From Glaciibacter superstes DSM 21135 (GTDB lineage Bacteria; Actinomycetota; Actinomycetes; Actinomycetales; Microbacteriaceae): a DNA stretch of 64,000 nucleotides. Numbering within the stretch: the stretch's first letter is position 1; each line of letters begins with the position of its first letter. Location of the stretch: the NCBI RefSeq assembly GCF_000421145.1, contig NZ_ATWH01000001.1, positions 371,116 through 435,115 on the forward strand. The letters run 5' to 3'. The notes under the pieces were generated by a model that saw only the letters and a program-made list of their open reading frames with translations, searched no databases and was not told the DNA's origin. Made by a program: the position numbers and the translations under genes. Below, one piece after another: positions 59,371 to 64,000 of the stretch.

Positions 59371-60804
59371 TCATCTTCCGCTGACTGAGAAGGTGACGAT
59401 CACTTCGAGACCCACGCCTGGGCGGTTCCGCAGCTCCACCCCGCCGCCGGCGTTCTTCACGATGGCCGCCACGATGGCCAGCCCTAGCCCTGCACCGTGG
59501 GCGTTCGCCCTGGTATCGGCCGCCCGGCTGAAGCGCTCGAGCGCTCGGGGCTCGAAGTCGGGGTCAAGACCGCCTGCGCTGTCTTTCACGCTCAGCCGCA
59601 GCATCACCTCTCCGACCTCGAGCGTGACGACGACAGGAACGACGGATGCCGGCGCGGCAGACCGCATCGCCTGCAGAGCATTGCTCGTGATATTGTCGAC
59701 CACCCGGCCGAAATCCTCCGCCCGCACCGGGAAGTGTGCGGCGCCTGACATCGCGCCGATGCGGCTCCGGTAGGTGACCGATACGCCGTCGCCGAAGCCG
59801 GCGCGCTCTACCGCCTCTGCCGCCTCTGCATCGAGTTCGGCAGCGGTGGCGCTTCCCGGCAGATTCGCGGCTTCGATCTGAGACAGCTCAAGAAGGGAGG
59901 TGACCAGGCTGGACAAGCGGGCGGCGCTGTGTTCCGCCCCCTCGATGTCGGCGACCAACTGCTCCACCGACGACGCCTCTGCCCGCGCGAGTTCCAGCTG
60001 CGTGCGCAGGATGGCAAGCGGTGTGCGCAACTCGTGGCTCGCATCCGAGACGATCTGGCGTTCTCTGGCCGCAGAGGCCCGCAGGCGCTCGATGAGGTCG
60101 TTCAGGGTTCCGGCGAGCTGAGCAATCTCATCGTCGGCCCGGCTCACCGGAAGCAGCTCGTCGGTCGAGGTCTCGCTCAGCGTCTGCGCGCTCACTCGCA
60201 AGCGGGTGACCGGGGCGAGCGACACCGTCGTCAGGAGCCAGGCACCGGCACCGAGCACAAGAACGAGAAGTGCGAACGATCCAACCAGGAGCAGCCGCAT
60301 TTGCACCAACACCGTCGTCTCCTCGTCGACGTCGCGGCCGGCCACAACGTGCCACGTCTCACCTTCGACATCCACCGGCGTTGAGTCGAGGATGTAGTGC
60401 GATCCGTTCGCCTCGACGATCGCGACCGACTCGTTGGCCGCGATCTGCGTCATCCGCGACGCGAGTGACGTGGGCAGACTGAACACCGGGCTCGAACCGT
60501 CTGGTGCGACGACGGCTATGAGCGTGGCCAGGCCCGGCCCCGTGAGTTCGTCGTTTGGCCTGGTCTGAAGGGCGAAGACGTAGGGTGAGCTGTCGCTGTG
60601 CAGGGCCGAGATCGTGCCGTCGCGAACGATGCGTTCGAGTTGGCCGTTGATGATGAGGCCCGCCGCCAGCGACACGACCATGGCGATCAGCAGGCTTCCG
60701 CCGGCGATGCGGGTGCGGATGCCGTGATGACGCTTGCGCCTCGGGGCGGGCGGCTTCACGGCGGGCGGCGTCGGGATGCGCGGCTTCGGGATGCGCGGGC
60801 TCAC
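59371..60804 (-). CDS. Two-component sensor histidine kinase
   Basis: This 477-residue kinase starts at GTG 60804, overlapping the regulator stop (GTGA); a longer open frame upstream belongs to another frame of the regulator gene. It has a Pro-rich N-terminus, a first membrane helix (about 30-52), an external sensor region (about 53-185), a second helix (about 188-210), a HAMP domain, the H-box SDASHELRTPLA, the N-box VVDNITSNALQAM and GAGLGLAIVAAI for ATP. The signal is unknown. Confidence 0.93.
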   Translation of the reverse strand: MSPRIPKPRIPTPPAVKPPAPRRKRHHGIRTRIAGGSLLIAMVVSLAAGLIINGQLERIVRDGTISALHSDSSPYVFALQTRPNDELTGPGLATLIAVVAPDGSSPVFSLPTSLASRMTQIAANESVAIVEANGSHYILDSTPVDVEGETWHVVAGRDVDEETTVLVQMRLLLVGSFALLVLVLGAGAWLLTTVSLAPVTRLRVSAQTLSETSTDELLPVSRADDEIAQLAGTLNDLIERLRASAARERQIVSDASHELRTPLAILRTQLELARAEASSVEQLVADIEGAEHSAARLSSLVTSLLELSQIEAANLPGSATAAELDAEAAEAVERAGFGDGVSVTYRSRIGAMSGAAHFPVRAEDFGRVVDNITSNALQAMRSAAPASVVPVVVTLEVGEVMLRLSVKDSAGGLDPDFEPRALERFSRAADTRANAHGAGLGLAIVAAIVKNAGGGVELRNRPGVGLEVIVTFSVSGR

Positions 60805-61508
60805 GGTGTTGCCTGGTCCGGCACGGTGAGTGCGAACCCGATCCCCCGCGCTGTCACGATCTGCACTCCCGCGTCGGCGACCTCGAGTTTGCGGCGGAGG
60901 CGGCTGATGTACTGATCGAGCACGTTCTGGTCGATGTTCTCGAACGTCTCCCACACCTCGGCGAGCATGGCCGGGCGGCCGACTACTTCGCCGGTGTGGA
61001 GAACGAGAACGCGAAGCACATCGAATTCGGTGGCGCTGAGCGGCAGGTCCCTGCCATCCACTCGCGCGCGATGGCGCAGCAGGTCGACGCTCAGCCGGCC
61101 GGCGTTGATCGCGGGCGGCACACTGAGTGCATCGCGGCGTCGCACGGCACGGATGCGCGCAGCGAGTTCCGCAAAAGCGAACGGCTTGATCATGTAGTCG
61201 TCCGCGCCGGCGTCCAGGCCATGCACCCGGTCGCCGACGGCGTCTCGTGCGGTGAGCAGGATGACGGCGAGCGTCGGATGGCGTTGTTTCAGTTCGCGGC
61301 ACACGGTGAACCCTGAGATGTCGGGCAGCATCACGTCGACGACCGCAACCTGGAACGGATCACCGCCGCCCGCTTCGCCAACCGGCGCCGCGGCATCCAG
61401 TGCCGTTTGCCCGTCGTAGGCCACGGTGACGTCGTGACCATCGGCCCGCAGTCCACGCGCGAGCAGCGCCGCCATCTCGCGCTCGTCGTCAACCACGAGT
61501 ATTCGCAC
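60801..61508 (-). CDS. OmpR/PhoB-family response regulator
   Basis: This 235-residue regulator has a receiver domain with MRILVVDDEREMA, the phospho-acceptor D58 in VAVVDVMLPD, Thr in LLTARD and Lys in YMIKPF, and a winged-helix DNA-binding domain (about 130-230) with LSATEFDVLRVLVLHTGEVVGR and DQYISRLRRKLE. It is encoded just upstream of the sensor kinase gene with a 4-bp overlap. GTG 61508 is the start. Target genes are not apparent here. Confidence 0.95.
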   Translation of the reverse strand: MRILVVDDEREMAALLARGLRADGHDVTVAYDGQTALDAAAPVGEAGGGDPFQVAVVDVMLPDISGFTVCRELKQRHPTLAVILLTARDAVGDRVHGLDAGADDYMIKPFAFAELAARIRAVRRRDALSVPPAINAGRLSVDLLRHRARVDGRDLPLSATEFDVLRVLVLHTGEVVGRPAMLAEVWETFENIDQNVLDQYISRLRRKLEVADAGVQIVTARGIGFALTVPDQATP

Positions 61509-61660
61509 GCCTCACGAACTCCTTCGTCATGGTGAGCTGCTCCGCCGGAGCCTTGGTCTCGAATTCAGCTGCCCTCGATGAGAGTGCCGTCTCGATCGTA
61601 AGGGTTTCAGACAACCCGTGTGCTGCTCACTCCGCGCCTCGACCTGGCTCTCGACCGCGC

Positions 61661-61666
61661 TATGGT
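61661..61666 (+). promoter_or_regulatory. -10 box of a predicted leaderless promoter (GNAT gene)
   Basis: TATGGT ends 6 nt before the GTG at 61673. Confidence 0.5.
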
Positions 61667-61672
61667 CGGCTG

Positions 61673-62140
61673 GTGCGCATCTTTCTCGACCCCGTCCCCA
61701 CGGCTCAGTTTGCCGCCTGGATTCAGCGGAGTGCCAACGAATACGCCTCCGACCTCATCACCCTCGGACATCCTGCGGCGGAGGCCCACCGGGTTGCCGC
61801 CAGTGGCATGGCCGATTCGTTCCCGGGAGGAAAACCGGCGCAGGGTCATCACGTCTTTGATATTCGTGAACTTTCCGGGGCCATTGTCGGCTACCTCTGG
61901 CTCGGCAGATCCGCCGCTGATGACCACGACGCGTGGTGGCTCTGGGACATCGTCGTCAACGAAGACGCCAGAGGCAGAGGACTGGGCAGAGAAGCGATGG
62001 AACTGGCTGAAGAGTTCGCCAGGTCTCAGAATGCCCACACTCTTGGTCTCAGCGTGTTCGGGTTTAATGCCGCGGCGAGGCGCTTGTATGAATCACTGGA
62101 TTACGAGACGACGTCCATCAAGATGTCGAAGAGGCTCTGA
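61673..62140 (+). CDS. GNAT family N-acetyltransferase
   Basis: This 155-residue protein from GTG 61673 has the GNAT motif A WLWDIVVNEDARGRGLGREAMELAEEFA (acetyl-CoA loop R-G-R-G-L-G-R) and motif B GLSVFGFNAAARRLYESLDYETTSIKM. A longer upstream frame has no ribosome site, while the -10 box TATGGT points to the GTG. The acceptor molecule is unknown; it stands alone, downstream of the divergent two-component genes. Confidence 0.9.
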   Translation: MRIFLDPVPTAQFAAWIQRSANEYASDLITLGHPAAEAHRVAASGMADSFPGGKPAQGHHVFDIRELSGAIVGYLWLGRSAADDHDAWWLWDIVVNEDARGRGLGREAMELAEEFARSQNAHTLGLSVFGFNAAARRLYESLDYETTSIKMSKRL

Positions 62141-62451
62141 GCGCCCCGCGCGCGAATGGGGGTGGCACCGTGCGGCGCGCACTCTACCTCGCGCAACTCG
62201 AGAGCCTCAAAAGCGTCGACCGGGTGCGAGGGACGTCGGCTGGCTAAAGGGATCGTGGCAGCCACGGTGAGTTTGCTGTCTCGATCGGCATGGAGCCACG
62301 CCGTGTTCCTCAGTGACGAGAGTCCGGCTCATGGGTGGCGCAGCCCACTCGTGTAGTGGATAATGTTCTCGCTCACCCAACTTGTGAGCGGACTCGATCA
62401 GCGCCTGTGGCGGCGCTCCGTGAGCCCGGCGTCACGCCACTGGGAGCCGAT
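62141..62451. other. 311-bp gap before the lipase-like gene
   Basis: No gene is recognised. A 25-codon open stretch from 62170 has no family support. The ribosome site GGGAG of the next gene lies at its right end. No clear promoter was found. Confidence 0.4.
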
Positions 62452-63681
62452 ATGACGACAGCGCGGATGTCTCGCCTCCGTGCCGCATTCACCATGCTCA
62501 CGGTCGCAGCGCTTCTCTCCGCTTGCACGCCCACCGAGATCAGGCGCGCGGGCGACGACATCACAGAGGAAGTGCGCAGCGCGAAGTTCTACCTGCAACC
62601 GCAGCTTCTGCCCGAGGGAAGCCCTGGTGACCTGATTCGGTCGGAGCGCATCCTCGGCACCCCTGACGGCGCGGAAGCGTGGCGGATCATGTTCCACTCG
62701 ACCGATGTCTTCGGGAAGCCCGTGGTGAACACCGGGTTGGTGGTCGCTCCCACTTCCTCTACGCCGGAAGGCGGTCGCACGGTCGTGTCGTGGGGCCATC
62801 CGACGACGGGATCGGCAATAAAGTGCTCCCCGTCGTCTGGCCTCGACCCGTTCGATCTCGTGGAGGGCCTGAACGATTTTCTCGACCGAGGGTACGCGGT
62901 CACCTATACCGATTACACCGGGATGGGAACAGCTGGTCCCAATTCCTACCTTGTAGGTGAGACCGCCGGACGGAACATGCTCGATGCCGCGCGTGCCGCG
63001 CGCAGTCTGCTCAAGGAGGAGGCGAGCAGCAGGGTCGTTCTCTGGGGACATTCGCAGGGCGGGCAAGGTGCATTGTTCGCGGGGCAGATCGCGACGTCAT
63101 ACGCGCCAGACCTCGACGTTCGCGCCGTCGCCGTGGCTGCGCCGGCGACCAATCTCGCCAAGCTCCTGGATGCCGATATCGGGGACGTCTCCGGCGTGAG
63201 CATTGGGGCATACGCGTTCAACGCCTACGCGGAGGTGTATGGAGATTCTGTCTCCGGCGCTGAGCTTGACACCATCCTGACGCCAGCGGCGATCGCGGCG
63301 CTGCCGTCGATGGTGAAATTGTGCCTGCTCGGCCAGAACGACGAGCTGCATGCGATCGGAAAGCCCCTGGTCGGTGGCTTCCTCACCGCAGACCCGGCCA
63401 CGACGGAGCCCTGGGCGACGTTACTGGCAGACAACACAGCCGGTGCCGTGCCGCTGAATGTGCCGCTTTTCGTGGCCCAGGGGGAGACAGACACGCTCGT
63501 GGACCCGCAGGCAACCACGTCGTTCGTTGCGCATGAGCGAAGCCAGGGAGTGGATGTCACGTACGAGGAGATCACCAACACCGGCCACGGCCTCGTTGCC
63601 CTCCGCGCCCTGAAACCGCTCATGAAATGGCTGGAGGCACTGGGTGCCGACGAGGTGGCGGGGCCTGGATCGCTACAGTAG
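62452..63681 (+). CDS. Secreted lipase-like alpha/beta-hydrolase lipoprotein
   Basis: This 409-residue protein starts at ATG 62452 (GGGAG upstream); an ATG at 62467 is possible. The signal peptide ends in the lipobox LLSAC (cysteine about 25). It resembles the secretory lipase (LIP) family: WGHPTTGS near 114-121, DYTGMGTAG near 154-162, the nucleophile S201 in LWGHSQGG, an acid in GETDTLVDP and the histidine in NTGHGLV. It is anchored outside the membrane and probably hydrolyses esters such as lipids. AT-rich DNA follows it. Confidence 0.88.
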   Translation: MTTARMSRLRAAFTMLTVAALLSACTPTEIRRAGDDITEEVRSAKFYLQPQLLPEGSPGDLIRSERILGTPDGAEAWRIMFHSTDVFGKPVVNTGLVVAPTSSTPEGGRTVVSWGHPTTGSAIKCSPSSGLDPFDLVEGLNDFLDRGYAVTYTDYTGMGTAGPNSYLVGETAGRNMLDAARAARSLLKEEASSRVVLWGHSQGGQGALFAGQIATSYAPDLDVRAVAVAAPATNLAKLLDADIGDVSGVSIGAYAFNAYAEVYGDSVSGAELDTILTPAAIAALPSMVKLCLLGQNDELHAIGKPLVGGFLTADPATTEPWATLLADNTAGAVPLNVPLFVAQGETDTLVDPQATTSFVAHERSQGVDVTYEEITNTGHGLVALRALKPLMKWLEALGADEVAGPGSLQ

Positions 63682-63687
63682 TATATA

Positions 63688-63708
63688 AATTCGATACTAG
63701 TTCGAATT
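63688..63708. promoter_or_regulatory. Palindrome upstream of the DUF222 gene, LexA-like
   Basis: AATTCGA and TCGAATT arms are perfect, with a 7-bp spacer. TCGA-N7-TCGA recalls the actinobacterial SOS box (TCGAAC-N4-GTTCGA, which is TCGA-N8-TCGA), but the spacing is one base short, so the assignment is weak. Confidence 0.35.
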
Positions 63709-63803
63709 ATTTCGCACAGATACTAGTACTTCTGTTCGTTTTCTGTTACCTTGGGGATACCAAGAAATCCGCTCGACTGGCAACAGGAAGGTGACCCGGC
63801 TCA

Positions 63804-64000
63804 ATGACGATGACCGCCCCCGCTCCCACCGGTGCTGCTGCGTTGCCGTTGAAGGATGCGCTTCAGATCGCTGCGGATCTCATCCGGGAGTCGCTGGCTG
63901 CAGCATCGTTCACCAGGATGAACGATGACGAAAACGTTGAAGCTCTCGACGGGTTCGAGGTCGTCGGCCGGCTCGTGGACGCCGGCCGGGTCGGTACCGC
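63804..64000 (+). CDS. DUF222 domain protein, probable HNH endonuclease family (3' truncated)
   Basis: The first 65 codons of a gene that runs off the window. The translation (MTMTAPAPTGAA..., then LADLIRES-like helices and GFEVVGRLVDAGRVGT) matches the N-terminus of DUF222 proteins, which usually carry a C-terminal HNH nuclease domain and occur in many copies in Microbacteriaceae. ATG 63804 is preceded by AGGAAGGTGA. The HNH part lies outside the window, so nuclease activity is inferred. The upstream AT-rich region (63682-63760) contrasts with its surroundings. Confidence 0.7.
   Translation, partial: MTMTAPAPTGAAALPLKDALQIAADLIRESLAAASFTRMNDDENVEALDGFEVVGRLVDAGRVGT

Noticed and set aside
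60805..61302. 166-codon N-terminal extension of the histidine kinase frame
   Set aside because: It overlaps the response regulator in another frame; GTG 60804 overlaps the regulator stop and fits a coupled start.
62170..62247. Short frame with RALYLAQLESLKSVDR that looks like the start of an HD-domain protein
   Set aside because: Only 25 codons before a stop, and the likeness is too short to call a gene remnant.

Overview
The window is high-GC actinobacterial DNA, most likely from a member of the Microbacteriaceae. Pointers to this are a DUF222-type (HNH-endonuclease family) gene running off the right edge, a mycothiol-dependent maleylpyruvate isomerase family protein, an F420-type luciferase-like oxidoreductase, a CebR-like cellobiose operon with GAGAGCGCTCTC operators, and many genes whose TAnnnT -10 box ends 6-7 nt before the start codon, as in actinobacterial leaderless mRNAs. 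No rRNA, CRISPR array, insertion sequence or phage gene was seen. There are two tRNA-Ser genes.

Layout. (1) 1-5.95 kb is a sugar-acid module: the end of one DapA-family lyase, then a leftward operon of binding lipoprotein, two permeases, a second DapA-family lyase and an enolase-superfamily enzyme, behind a promoter with two TCAGATAT operators. (2) 6.2-12.3 kb holds a DUF2786 protein and a leftward serine-tRNA/cell-wall block: serS, a HAD phosphatase and two LytR-CpsA-Psr paralogues, each followed by a tRNA-Ser gene. (3) 12.4-17.2 kb is housekeeping: a diacylglycerol-kinase-type enzyme, pheA with two small membrane proteins, and pgm. (4) 17.3-22.1 kb is envelope-related: two amidase-domain proteins (one with an IPT/TIG domain), an MFS transporter and a VanY-type carboxypeptidase. 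(5) 22.1-28.4 kb is the beta-glucoside operon cebE-cebF-cebG-bglC-cebR with three operators. (6) 28.4-44.3 kb is mixed: small enzymes, GNAT proteins, an EamA/LysR pair, a CPBP protease, an orphan DNA methyltransferase, lplA, a MarR/MFS pair, ridA with alr-dadA and a divergent Lrp regulator, and a LysG/LysE pair. (7) 44.3-51.8 kb is an unusual catabolic island: GntR regulator, Gfo/Idh dehydrogenase, an ADP-ribosylglycohydrolase-family enzyme with an extra beta-rich C-terminal region, a sugar ABC transporter and a D-2-hydroxyacid dehydrogenase. (8) 51.9-59.2 kb has a peptide transporter, then a sugar oxidation/lactone cluster: SDR, SMP-30 lactonase, fuconolactonase-like amidohydrolase, LacI, Gfo/Idh and a sugar isomerase. 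(9) 59.4-64 kb has a two-component system, a GNAT protein, a secreted lipase-like lipoprotein and the DUF222 gene.

Three carbohydrate ABC systems and a lactone-processing cluster make this a sugar-scavenging part of the chromosome. The best candidate for an undescribed system is the 44.3-51.8 kb island. It has no recognisable glycoside hydrolase, so the ADP-ribosylglycohydrolase-like enzyme may be its glycosidase. It has its own regulator and an internal operator-promoter, and it lacks the heptamer CGGATGC/GCATCCG that is over-represented in the rest of the window. Other unusual signals are a palindromic repeat found once inside a gene and once between genes, several short tandem duplications at gene ends and starts (one carrying the stop codons of two convergent genes), and ten or more predicted leaderless promoters.
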